A stretch of DNA of 5,230 nt, taken from JAJNBK01 sp035642715. GTDB lineage: Archaea; Thermoproteota; Nitrososphaeria; Nitrososphaerales; Nitrososphaeraceae. This document shows, piece after piece, positions 1-5,159 of this stretch. The stretch spans positions 1 to 5,230 of the forward strand of contig DASQRW010000118.1 of NCBI GenBank assembly GCA_035642715.1, read 5' to 3'. A program made the position numbers and the translations under genes. A model generated the notes under the pieces. That model saw only the letters and a program-made list of their open reading frames with translations. It was not told the DNA's origin and did no database searches. Every line of letters begins with the position of its first letter. Position 1 is the first letter of the stretch.

Positions 1-153
1 CATTTCCCGTTTGGCATACAACATAGAACATATAGTTGCAGAGACAACCTCGTAGTAGTATTCCTTAATCAGACTGGGACACACCAAGGGGAATTCCAAG
101 GAAAGCCACTAACAAACAAACCAGTAAGTATTAGATCTGCAAAATTATTTTAA
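1..153. other. Ambiguous open frame at the left edge
   Basis: Forward frame 1 is open from the window edge to a TAA at 151-153 (50 codons, no start inside the window), so this could be the C-terminal end of a gene that begins further left. The opposite strand is also open in the same codon register from 108 down to 1, and would read leftwards out of the window. Neither translation shows a motif I recognise. A T-rich hairpin lies directly after the TAA, which slightly favours the forward reading. I do not call a gene here. Confidence 0.2.
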
Positions 154-154
154 T

Positions 155-175
155 GTGAATGAATTTTTTGTTCAC
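155..175 (+). terminator. Possible T-rich hairpin terminator
   Basis: GTGAATGAA (155-163) can pair with TTTGTTCAC (167-175) across a 3-base loop, giving 9 pairs of which two are G-T wobbles. The right arm and loop include a run of six T (164-169). Archaeal termination relies largely on T tracts, so this could end a transcript coming from the left edge. The stem is weak and AT-rich. Confidence 0.25.
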
Positions 176-256
176 TTAAATTAGCATCATTGACTGGTCA
201 AGTGTAACCCAATCTCACAGCCACAACTTCAGGAACAAGAACATGAGCAGCAAAAG

Positions 257-391
257 ATGTTCAATTGCTTTTTCTGTAGCCAAGCTTATTTAAGAGACAT
301 TGAGCGTAATGAACACATAGACGCTGAGCATCCAGGTAAGATGTACTATCCAACACCGGAGCACTTTGAGAAGTGTCTAGATAATCAATAA
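257..391 (+). CDS. Mini C2H2 zinc-finger protein (44 aa)
   Basis: This small ORF encodes 44 residues with a complete zinc-finger signature. Cys4 and Cys7 (CFFC) are followed by 12 residues to His20 and 4 more to His25, i.e. C-x2-C-x12-H-x4-H. Tyr11 sits where the classical finger has its core aromatic. The finger runs straight into HPGKMYYPTPEHF (residues 25-37); from memory an HPGK tail after the second His is common in short thaumarchaeal zinc-finger proteins. The fold should bind one zinc ion. The role is unknown: nucleic-acid binding or a protein contact are both possible. ATG 257 is the only standard start after the in-frame TGA at 191-193. However, the 21 codons upstream are also open and encode a Gln/Glu-rich stretch (QEQEHEQQK), so the N-terminus may once have been longer. 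No Shine-Dalgarno or clear TATA box suits this start. The coding call rests on the spaced metal ligands and the tail. Confidence 0.72.
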   Translation: MFNCFFCSQAYLRDIERNEHIDAEHPGKMYYPTPEHFEKCLDNQ

Positions 392-393
392 AG

Positions 394-439
394 AATATAA
401 TGTATGTAGGAACACTTATGTATAGAGGGAATTAAGATG
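394..439 (+). promoter_or_regulatory. TATA-like box and RBS before the RTX gene
   Basis: AATATAAT (394-401) resembles an archaeal TATA box and would place transcription start near 423-426. GAGGGA (425-430) is a Shine-Dalgarno-like site 6 bases before ATG 437, which is ideal spacing. It is 18 bases before GTG 449, which is poor spacing. The signals therefore point to ATG 437 as the ancestral start, yet that frame reads ATG-ACC-TAA. Confidence 0.4.
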
Positions 440-448
440 ACCTAAATA

Positions 449-1075
449 GTGACGATAGTAACAATAATAATAGCAACAGTTGTTGGTGCAATGCTACTTG
501 CTGATGTTGGATTATTATTTCCGTTTGTAAGTAGTATGTCAGCTGCTGATAAAGAAGATGTAGATGATGAGGATTCATATGATCATGAATATTCAGATGA
601 TCATAGTTCTTCTTTATCATCATTAGATTCACGTTATAATGTGATAGAGGCAGCCTGCTCTACTGGCAGTATTATTACTACAGAGGGTACTAATGACCAT
701 GATATAATGCAGGGATGTGATCTTGAAGATATAATGTATGGTCAAGCTCAAAGTGATATACTTCAGGGTCATTTAGCTAATGATAAGCTATTTGGTAATG
801 GTGGAGGTGATAATCTACAAGGTGGCGCAGGAGGAGATGAACTGTATGCTGGAAGAGGAGATGATGTTATTTTCGCAGGATTTGAGGATGACTTTCTAGT
901 AGCTGGAAAAGGTAATGATGAATTATATGGAGAGGCTGGAAATGATATTCTAGAAGGAGGAACAGGTGCAGATTATTTTGACTGTGGAGATGGTCTTGAT
1001 GTGATAATAGACTTTGAGCCAAGTAAAGGTGATACACACACAAACAACTGTGAAGATGTAAGAGAACATCTCTAA
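449..1075 (+). CDS. Secreted RTX-type calcium-binding repeat protein
   Basis: The 208-residue product has three parts. A hydrophobic N-terminal segment (residues 3-30) looks like a signal peptide or anchor, with possible cleavage near SAA (31-33). A very acidic, His-containing linker follows (about 35-52). From residue 80 to about 178 come glycine/aspartate nonapeptide repeats of the hemolysin type (GGAGGDELY, GKGNDELYG, GEAGNDILEG). Such repeats form a parallel beta-roll that binds Ca2+ between turns, so an extracellular or cell-surface role is likely. Four cysteines (70, 90, 179, 201) flank the roll and could form disulfides. The C-terminal block YFDCGDGLDVIIDFEP...GDTHTNNCE looks like a dedicated cap. 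There is no protease or lipase domain and the length is small for RTX proteins, so this is not a classical toxin. GTG 449 is the first usable start. It gives an n-region with no positive charge and lies just after an in-frame TAA (443-445) that cuts off ATG 437. Ligand and partner are unknown. Confidence 0.85.
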   Translation: MTIVTIIIATVVGAMLLADVGLLFPFVSSMSAADKEDVDDEDSYDHEYSDDHSSSLSSLDSRYNVIEAACSTGSIITTEGTNDHDIMQGCDLEDIMYGQAQSDILQGHLANDKLFGNGGGDNLQGGAGGDELYAGRGDDVIFAGFEDDFLVAGKGNDELYGEAGNDILEGGTGADYFDCGDGLDVIIDFEPSKGDTHTNNCEDVREHL

Positions 1076-1139
1076 GAAAATTTCATTCTATAGCCGAAAA
1101 ATTTTTGAAGAATTTAACTCCTTTATGTTCCAGAAAGGA

Positions 1140-1151
1140 TTTAAATATATA
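1140..1151 (+). promoter_or_regulatory. TATA box with BRE-like element for the DUF308 gene
   Basis: TTTAAATATATA is a good archaeal TATA box. It is preceded by purine-rich GAAAGGA (1133-1139), similar to a TFB-recognition element. Usual archaeal spacing puts the transcription start near 1170-1174, leaving a leader of about 45 bases before ATG 1219. Confidence 0.5.
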
Positions 1152-1173
1152 TTATAATTGGTAGTATAAAGTA

Positions 1174-1188
1174 TCTTCTTCTTCTTCT
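1174..1188 (+). repeat. (TCT)5 microsatellite
   Basis: Five perfect TCT triplets lie between the TATA box and ATG 1219. They are in frame with the DUF308 gene and would encode five serines if translation began upstream. The tract is a candidate for slippage in units of one codon. Confidence 0.7.
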
Positions 1189-1218
1189 CCTCTTTCTGAA
1201 CCCAAATCACCAGGCTGG

Positions 1219-1746
1219 ATGCGCGCTGTACAAATTGGCCTAGGTATAATAGCTGTGATAATATCGATATCCATCCTTGCTTCTCCAGCATCGGCTGTCG
1301 TTACAAGAGTCATATTACTTGCAATAATTTTGTTAGTAGTTGGAATTGAAAAAGTCCTAAGCGGTATATTTATCCCAAGAAAATCACGTTGGGCTAGCGT
1401 AGGTCTTGGTATTATAGTTATTATATTATCGATCATAGTTCTGTCATTCTCAGTAGGAACAGCCGCATTTTTGATACTCTTACTTGCAATTGCTTTACTA
1501 ATTGATGGTATTGCAAGAGTAATTCATGGTATTGCAGACAAGACATGCCGTAGTTGGTCTAGGATATTCAGAATTGCCGCAGGTGTAATAGCTATTGCAT
1601 TAGCTCTAATGATAATCGCATCTCCTGTTATAGGAGCAGCTCTTGTAGGCATATTACTAGGAATAGCTCTGTTAATAATAGACATTGAAATCATAGCAAG
1701 GGGTGTCTCGAAGAAAAATATCATTAAGACGATCTTAAGTGGATAG
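1219..1746 (+). CDS. DUF308/HdeD-like six-helix membrane protein
   Basis: The 175-residue product is almost entirely hydrophobic and is built from three tandem two-helix units (about residues 7-50, 62-105 and 119-163). Each unit reads roughly G-hydrophobic helix, short turn, LL.IALLI-type helix, then IxxxIxGI. This gives about six membrane segments (4-22, 30-50, 60-78, 83-102, 117-136, 140-160), as in the DUF308/HdeD family. In enteric bacteria HdeD is an acid-resistance membrane protein; in archaea the role is not established, so I claim only the fold and location. Basic residues between units (RKSR 54-57; K108, R111, R115) fall in loops. ATG 1219 is the first standard start. The frame is open back to a TAG at 1162-1164, and the last upstream codons encode KSPGW directly before Met1. 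My recollection is that thaumarchaeal homologues often carry a Ser/Pro-rich head ending in PGW, so the real N-terminus may lie upstream. It stands alone in its transcription unit. Confidence 0.8.
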   Translation: MRAVQIGLGIIAVIISISILASPASAVVTRVILLAIILLVVGIEKVLSGIFIPRKSRWASVGLGIIVIILSIIVLSFSVGTAAFLILLLAIALLIDGIARVIHGIADKTCRSWSRIFRIAAGVIAIALALMIIASPVIGAALVGILLGIALLIIDIEIIARGVSKKNIIKTILSG

Positions 1747-1873
1747 AGAGAGACATCCCAATTTTCTAAATATTTAAGATTATATATTCTCTTTCAAATC
1801 TTGATTATGTTATGGTCTTTTTAACCTTAAATTCACATAATTCTACTAAGCCTAGATATATGTTATGTCATAA

Positions 1874-1968
1874 CTCTTAAACTAAATCATTTTAGATTGT
1901 GCAAGTGGATTACATACACTAGTGTATTACATCCCCACCGAACCCGTTGTGATATCACTGCTTTATTA
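1874..1968. repeat. Dispersed repeat, copy A, with 28-bp imperfect dyad
   Basis: This stretch matches copy B at 3707-3798 in the same orientation. By hand alignment about 63 of the first 73 columns agree, including one single-base gap; the last 20 or so bases agree less well. Its centre (1907-1934) is an imperfect inverted repeat that starts GGAT and ends ATCC. The inner 12 bases, TACACTAGTGTA, are perfectly palindromic in this copy, and 11 of 14 half-site positions match. The dyad is followed by a conserved ACCGAACCCG (1937-1946). It could be a protein-binding site, a miniature mobile element or the relic of a duplicated coding segment. Confidence 0.7.
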
Positions 1969-2049
1969 GGATTCCAGGCGAATAAAAAGGAGAGAAAAAT
2001 AAGTGTGTTAAAAGTAAGAGGATGAGAATCATCAACAGACTCATATTCA

Positions 2050-2185
2050 ATGTTCCTATTTGCAATGAGGTCACCTAAGACTAGAGAAATGCACTGGAAG
2101 ATTAAGGATGTTTTTTGATTTTATTGATATCCTTACTGGCTCTATGCTGGAGCGTTCCAAAGCCTTCTATGATAGAGCAAAATAA
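2050..2185 (+). pseudogene. Possible frame-broken small gene of unknown function
   Basis: ATG 2050 opens a 22-codon frame (MFLFAMRSPKTREMHWKIKD, then VF) that hits TGA at 2116-2118, inside a run of six T (2111-2116). If one T is removed, the frame continues with FDFIDILTGSMLERSKAFYD, then RAK, and stops at TAA 2183-2185. That would give a protein of about 44 residues with normal-looking composition and an amphipathic C-terminal half. I do not recognise the family. The evidence is only the continuity of protein-like sequence across a slippery homopolymer, so this may be chance. Confidence 0.28.
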
Positions 2186-2234
2186 GGCTATGGTATTATC
2201 AGTCTCTCTGCATCATGTCTTCAATAAGTACTAC

Positions 2235-2272
2235 TTTTATTATACATAGCAATAATTTACAAGGAGTAATTG
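2235..2272 (+). promoter_or_regulatory. corA TATA-like box and RBS that sets the TTG start
   Basis: TTTTATTATAC (2235-2245) is a TATA-like element. AAGGAG (2261-2266) is a strong Shine-Dalgarno core only 3 bases before TTG 2270, shorter than usual. An in-frame TAA at 2267-2269 excludes any earlier start. The next ATG (2351) would delete the conserved first strand of the CorA fold. Confidence 0.45.
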
Positions 2273-3331
2273 ACAATATCTGCATACATCATTAATAAAC
2301 ACACAATAAGACAAACCAATATTTCTAACCCCACAGCGCTTAGAAGGGAGATGGTGGAAAATCCTGAAGAGTCTTTATGGATTCATGGGGATGAACCTGA
2401 AGATATATTTCAATTACAAGGTATTTTCGGTCTACACCCATTATCAGTAGATGCTGTCATACATCAGAATCAGCCTTCAAAGATTGAGGAATATGATGAA
2501 TATTTATTTGCAATTGTAGATGGAGTAAGATATGATGATGAAGAACAAAAACAAAATAAAAATGCTGGTGATGAATATAGTGTCAGGCTTATAGAAGACG
2601 ATCTTTTCATATTTTTTGAACGGCGTTGGATTATTACTATTAATTTCTATAATCATCAATTTGAAGAGAACATTCGAAAGAAAGTTAGAAACCTACAACA
2701 ATCAATAGCAGCAAGTAAACAGTCATCTAGCAATAGTAGTAAAGATCGTGGGGGTATCTCTGGAATATGCGAAATTATATGCCGTCTTGCAATAGAGGAG
2801 ATTATTTCAAGTTATTATCCTATATTAGATAAAGCTAACAATCAACTTGAACAAATAGAAGAATACATACTTGATAGTCCATCGAAGTCGCAGTTATCAA
2901 ATATACTTATAGTTCGAAGAAAAATAAGTTTTTTGGAAGGTAGCCTAGGGATGGTATCAAGAGCTTTTCATGAGATTATCAGTGGCGTTGTACAAACAAG
3001 GCTTAGCGATGATTCTAGAAGACAGATTCGTTCTCTTAATGACAGAGTCACATATTTAAGAAATAATATAGAGAATATGCATCATAGAGTTATCAGTTTG
3101 CGAGAAGCTTATAATTCCTCGTTAACTGCGAATTTGAATGAAACTATCAGGACACTTACAGTTATTGCTACAATAGTCCTCCCTCTTACGTTGATAGCAG
3201 GTATTTATGGGATGAACTTTGATATTATGCCTGAATTACATTCACCGTTTGGTTACTACTATTCTCTAGGTTTAATGGCAGCAGTAGGTGGCGGAATGAT
3301 TGCTTATTTTAAATGGAAGAAGTGGATTTGA
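2270..3331 (+). CDS. corA: CorA-family divalent metal ion channel
   Basis: The 353-residue product matches the CorA (2-TM-GxN) family in length and layout. A large N-terminal cytoplasmic alpha/beta domain comes first; SLWIHGDEPEDI (about 36-47) and IFGLHPLSVDAV (52-63) correspond to the family pattern LWIDL...FGLHPLALED. Long charged helices of the funnel follow (about 165-290). Two C-terminal membrane helices come last (about 292-312 and 327-347). The signature YGMNF is at 313-317 at the end of the first helix, followed by MPEL (320-323) in the periplasmic loop, and the protein ends in a basic tail (KWKKW). By family, it forms a homopentamer that passes Mg2+, and in some members Co2+ or Ni2+, inward down the membrane potential. 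Selectivity cannot be read from sequence alone. A stretch at 152-161 (SKQSSSNSSK) is low-complexity. The TTG start is fixed by an in-frame stop just upstream and a close AAGGAG. It is transcribed alone, and copies of one repeat flank it. Confidence 0.93.
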   Translation: MTISAYIINKHTIRQTNISNPTALRREMVENPEESLWIHGDEPEDIFQLQGIFGLHPLSVDAVIHQNQPSKIEEYDEYLFAIVDGVRYDDEEQKQNKNAGDEYSVRLIEDDLFIFFERRWIITINFYNHQFEENIRKKVRNLQQSIAASKQSSSNSSKDRGGISGICEIICRLAIEEIISSYYPILDKANNQLEQIEEYILDSPSKSQLSNILIVRRKISFLEGSLGMVSRAFHEIISGVVQTRLSDDSRRQIRSLNDRVTYLRNNIENMHHRVISLREAYNSSLTANLNETIRTLTVIATIVLPLTLIAGIYGMNFDIMPELHSPFGYYYSLGLMAAVGGGMIAYFKWKKWI

Positions 3332-3435
3332 GCTGTAATAATAATAATGGCAGTAACTTTGAATGAAGAAAATCTCTGTATATCTACTATGCTAAAAGAA
3401 AAAACCCTGAACCGAATTTGATTCTATAAACATGT

Positions 3436-3694
3436 ATGAGCCATTCAAAGCATAGCCATAAAAGAAATTTTCCTGTAAAGCGAATAAGTTATCCTTACCA
3501 TTTGAATTACTATCTGAAGTTGACAAAAGCATGGCTAGAGAAGGCTATATGGATAGATCTAAGGCTATTCAAACCGCATTTCTTTTTTACTAGATGATTA
3601 TGACTGGAAGTTAGGAAATAAAGAATATGGTGTTGGCCAACACCGCTGCCTAATAAAAATTCAAAGACGAACTCTATATCTTGGGTTAAGATAA
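3436..3694 (+). pseudogene. Decayed ribbon-helix-helix (NikR/CopG-like) regulator
   Basis: Three overlapping frames join into one protein-like reading. ATG 3436 gives a basic His-rich head ending VKRIS (3475-3489). Adding one T near 3489-3490 leads into LSLPFELLSEVDKSMAREGY, then MDRSKAIQTAF (3489-3581). Adding one T in the T6 run at 3583-3588 leads into LLDDYDWKLGNKEYGVG (3587-3637). The pattern KRIS-LSLP-ELL-E-D-GY-RS-AI matches the beta strand and two helices of the RHH DNA-binding fold: a strand that enters the DNA major groove, then the GYxxRSxAI helix start. The segment after the fold resembles the linker into a NikR-type metal-sensing domain. That domain is not recognisable past residue 75 or so, and the frame ends at TAA 3692. 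As it stands no frame encodes the whole fold, so it is called broken. A NikR-like metal-responsive repressor downstream of a metal channel would be a sensible pair, but this link is inference. Confidence 0.6.
3629..3644. repeat. Perfect 16-bp palindrome
   Basis: GGTGTTGGCCAACACC is identical to its reverse complement. It lies in the 3' part of the regulator remnant. It could be an operator, a cruciform-forming site, or a tight RNA stem if transcribed. There is no spacer between the arms, so as RNA it would favour dimers over a hairpin. Confidence 0.6.
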
Positions 3695-3706
3695 GTTAGA
3701 ATAGAT

Positions 3707-3798
3707 CTCTTAGACTAAATCAGTTTACATTGAACAAATGGATTACATAAACTAGTGTATTGCATCCTACCGAACCCGCTAACTATACGGCTTTATCA
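3707..3798. repeat. Dispersed repeat, copy B, with imperfect dyad
   Basis: This is the second copy of the element at 1874-1968, in direct orientation and about 1.83 kb away. Its dyad (3740-3767) also runs from GGAT to ATCC around ACTAGT, with 10 of 14 half-site positions matching. The following ACCGAACCCG is conserved, with one base fewer before it than in copy A. The pair encloses the spacer ORF, corA and the regulator remnant. Confidence 0.7.
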
Positions 3799-3850
3799 AG
3801 AAGGTATTGTAGTTGTTGATGTTGCATGCATGCACTATCTCTAAATTAAC

Positions 3851-3949
3851 ATAACTGACACTCATAGTAAGAATTTCTGACTGATTTGCGCTTCTAGGCT
3901 TGCAGCACTGATAAATCCTTGGAATCATATAACTGACTATGACTCATAG
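3851..3949 (+). repeat. Short direct repeat ending on the SDR start
   Basis: ATAACTGAC followed directly by ACTCATAG (3851-3867) recurs at 3929-3949 as ATAACTGAC, TATG, ACTCATAG. The second copy differs by four extra bases that supply the ATG of the SDR gene. No Shine-Dalgarno is present. A weak AT-rich element, ATAAATC (3911-3917), sits about 25 bases before ATG 3939, so the gene may be transcribed leaderless. Confidence 0.4.
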
Positions 3950-4838
3950 AAGTAATAATAATAATAAACCAAATGGAGAAATCACCCCTGTTGCTGTTGT
4001 AACAGGTAGCTCAAGCGGCATAGGATTTGAAACAGCCCTTCTATTGGCAAGGAGTGGATTTCATACTTATGCTACAATGCGTAACCTAGAAAAATCTAAA
4101 AACATAACAGAAATAGCCAATACTGAAAAATTGCCATTGCAAGTTGTTCAGCTAGATGTCAATGATGATAGATCTGTCAAAAATGCAATTAACAAAATAG
4201 TAGCAGCAGCGGAAAACAAGAGAATCGATGTATTAGTAAACAACGCTGGTTATGGAATTTTTGGATCTCTTGAGGATACATCAATAGAAGAGATAAAAGC
4301 ACAATTTGAAACTAATTTCTTTGGAGTAATACGAGTAACACAGCAAGTTCTTCCTGTCATGAGGAAGCAGAACAGTGGTGGTGGCGGCACAATAGTAAAT
4401 GTAAGTTCAGTTGGAGGGCGTATAGGTGTTCCTGTTTTGTCTGCGTATCAAAGTACAAAGTTTGCATTAGAGGGTCTAAGCGAATCAATGTCATATGAAC
4501 TAGAGCCATTTGGAATTAGAGTAGTTATAATTGAACCTGGTGTTATCAGAACTAACATTATGAACTCAAGCACTTCAGCAGAAAAAGCTTTAGACTCAAA
4601 ATCTCCATATTTTCCACTGATGCAAAAGGTAAAGAACCACTTTAAATCAATGATGGAAAATGCATCATCATCATCCCCACCAGAAGAAGTAGCAAAGGTT
4701 ATACTACAAGCCATAACATCTGAAAATCCACAACTAAGATGCACTGTAGGTAATGATGCTGCTACTATTATACAAGCAAGAATGAATATGCCTGACAAGG
4801 AGTTTCGAAAAATGGTGATGCAAAACTTTTCAATGTAG
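3939..4838 (+). CDS. Classical short-chain dehydrogenase/reductase (SDR)
   Basis: The 299-residue product is a complete classical SDR with a Rossmann fold. The cofactor loop TGSSSGIG is at 22-29. Arg48 follows strand 2 in YATMRN (44-49), a position that favours NADP(H). LDV is at 72-74 and NNAG at 101-104. The catalytic tetrad is visible as Asn126 (ETNFFG), Ser157 (NVSSVGG), Tyr170 and Lys174 (YQSTK). PGVIRTNI (200-207) is the usual post-catalytic segment. The overall pattern, including ATMRN and the C-terminal block PEEVAKVILQAI...RCTVGNDA, resembles the 17-beta-HSD/retinol-dehydrogenase-like SDRs that reduce or oxidise a carbonyl/alcohol pair in the cytoplasm. The substrate cannot be inferred. 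The N-terminus carries an Asn run from AAT repeats (residues 6-9), and there is a Gly4 run (147-150) and a Ser4 run (243-246). ATG 3939 gives normal family length. No operon partner is present. Confidence 0.93.
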   Translation: MTHRSNNNNKPNGEITPVAVVTGSSSGIGFETALLLARSGFHTYATMRNLEKSKNITEIANTEKLPLQVVQLDVNDDRSVKNAINKIVAAAENKRIDVLVNNAGYGIFGSLEDTSIEEIKAQFETNFFGVIRVTQQVLPVMRKQNSGGGGTIVNVSSVGGRIGVPVLSAYQSTKFALEGLSESMSYELEPFGIRVVIIEPGVIRTNIMNSSTSAEKALDSKSPYFPLMQKVKNHFKSMMENASSSSPPEEVAKVILQAITSENPQLRCTVGNDAATIIQARMNMPDKEFRKMVMQNFSM

Positions 4839-4866
4839 ATCTCCTGGTATGATAAGCACACTAAGC

Positions 4867-4960
4867 GTCATATGTCAAGTGTCATAGTGTAGCCCGCCAT
4901 CATCACTTCCAACGTATCTCAAATCATATGTTCGTAATCCTATTTGCATAGACATATGAC
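4867..4960. repeat. Inverted CATATG-centred motifs
   Basis: GTCATATGTC (4867-4876) is the exact reverse complement of GACATATGAC (4951-4960). A third related site, ATCATATGTT, lies between them at 4923-4932. They could pair as a stem with a 74-base loop or serve as repeated binding sites. In an AT-rich spacer, chance matches of this length are possible. Confidence 0.35.
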
Positions 4961-4984
4961 TTTATCTGCTAGTTTATCTTTCTT

Positions 4985-5077
4985 TTATTTGGTGAGTGCT
5001 CTAATAAATTCCTCCGTAGATAATAATGTATGACCATAATTGGGGAAATTAACTTGTATAGTTGTTTTTATTTCTTC
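4985..5077 (-). pseudogene. Possible minus-strand gene fragment
   Basis: Read on the minus strand, 30 codons between two stops give a protein-like tail, including QVNFPNYGHTLLSTEEFIRA, then LTK and TAA (4985-4987). There is no ATG, GTG or TTG in the frame, and a TAG (5078-5080) closes it on the 5' side, so it can only be a remnant. I do not recognise it; support is composition alone. Confidence 0.2.
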
Positions 5078-5159
5078 CTAGTTGAATGCAAGAGCATTTA
5101 AGCCATTTGTAGAGAGGATTCATTGCAACGGGGGTCGACTGACCTTCATTTATGCTATT

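Larger units (their letters stand above)
1747..2269. other. Spacer between the DUF308 gene and corA
   Basis: This 523-base spacer has no intact gene that I can support. Just after the DUF308 stop, AAGATT (1776-1781) and AATCTT (1797-1802) could form a weak stem, followed by T5 at 1818-1822; this may be a terminator. Copy A of the dispersed repeat lies at 1874-1968. A short frame-broken ORF is at 2050-2185. The last 40 bases hold the corA promoter and RBS. Confidence 0.6.
3332..3938. other. Spacer between corA and the SDR gene
   Basis: This 607-base spacer starts with an AAT-rich run (3336-3349) and carries no intact gene that I can support. It holds a frameshifted ribbon-helix-helix remnant (3436-3694), a 16-bp palindrome (3629-3644), repeat copy B (3707-3798), a 12-bp palindrome TGCATGCATGCA (3823-3834) and a direct repeat (3851-3867 and 3929-3949) that reaches the SDR start. 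Confidence 0.6.

Noticed and set aside
1152..1436. 94-codon minus-strand ORF over the DUF308 start
   Set aside because: It is mostly antisense to the DUF308 coding region and shows no motif. The strong TATA box reads in the + direction.
1907..1950. tRNA-like T-arm in the repeat (minus strand GGGTTCGG)
   Set aside because: The GTTCG core is present, but flanking bases do not form the five-pair T stem, and no acceptor, D or anticodon arm can be drawn.
3347..3421. 24-codon + ORF just after corA (MAVTLNEENLCISTMLKEKT...)
   Set aside because: It starts with ATG but has no RBS, motif or partner. A frame this length is expected by chance in AT-rich spacer.
1874..3798. CRISPR array
   Set aside because: There are only two copies, about 1.8 kb apart, with genes between them. 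No regular spacers are seen.
4448..4861. 137-codon minus-strand ORF opposite the SDR gene
   Set aside because: It lies antisense to the well-supported SDR C-terminal half. It shows no recognisable domain, so it is a shadow frame.
5030..5101. 23-codon + ORF in the right spacer
   Set aside because: It has no RBS or motif and overlaps a minus-strand frame of similar quality. It cannot be told from chance.
5131..5145. GGTCGACTGACC partial palindrome
   Set aside because: Only the four outer pairs match. It is too weak to support an attachment site or operator.
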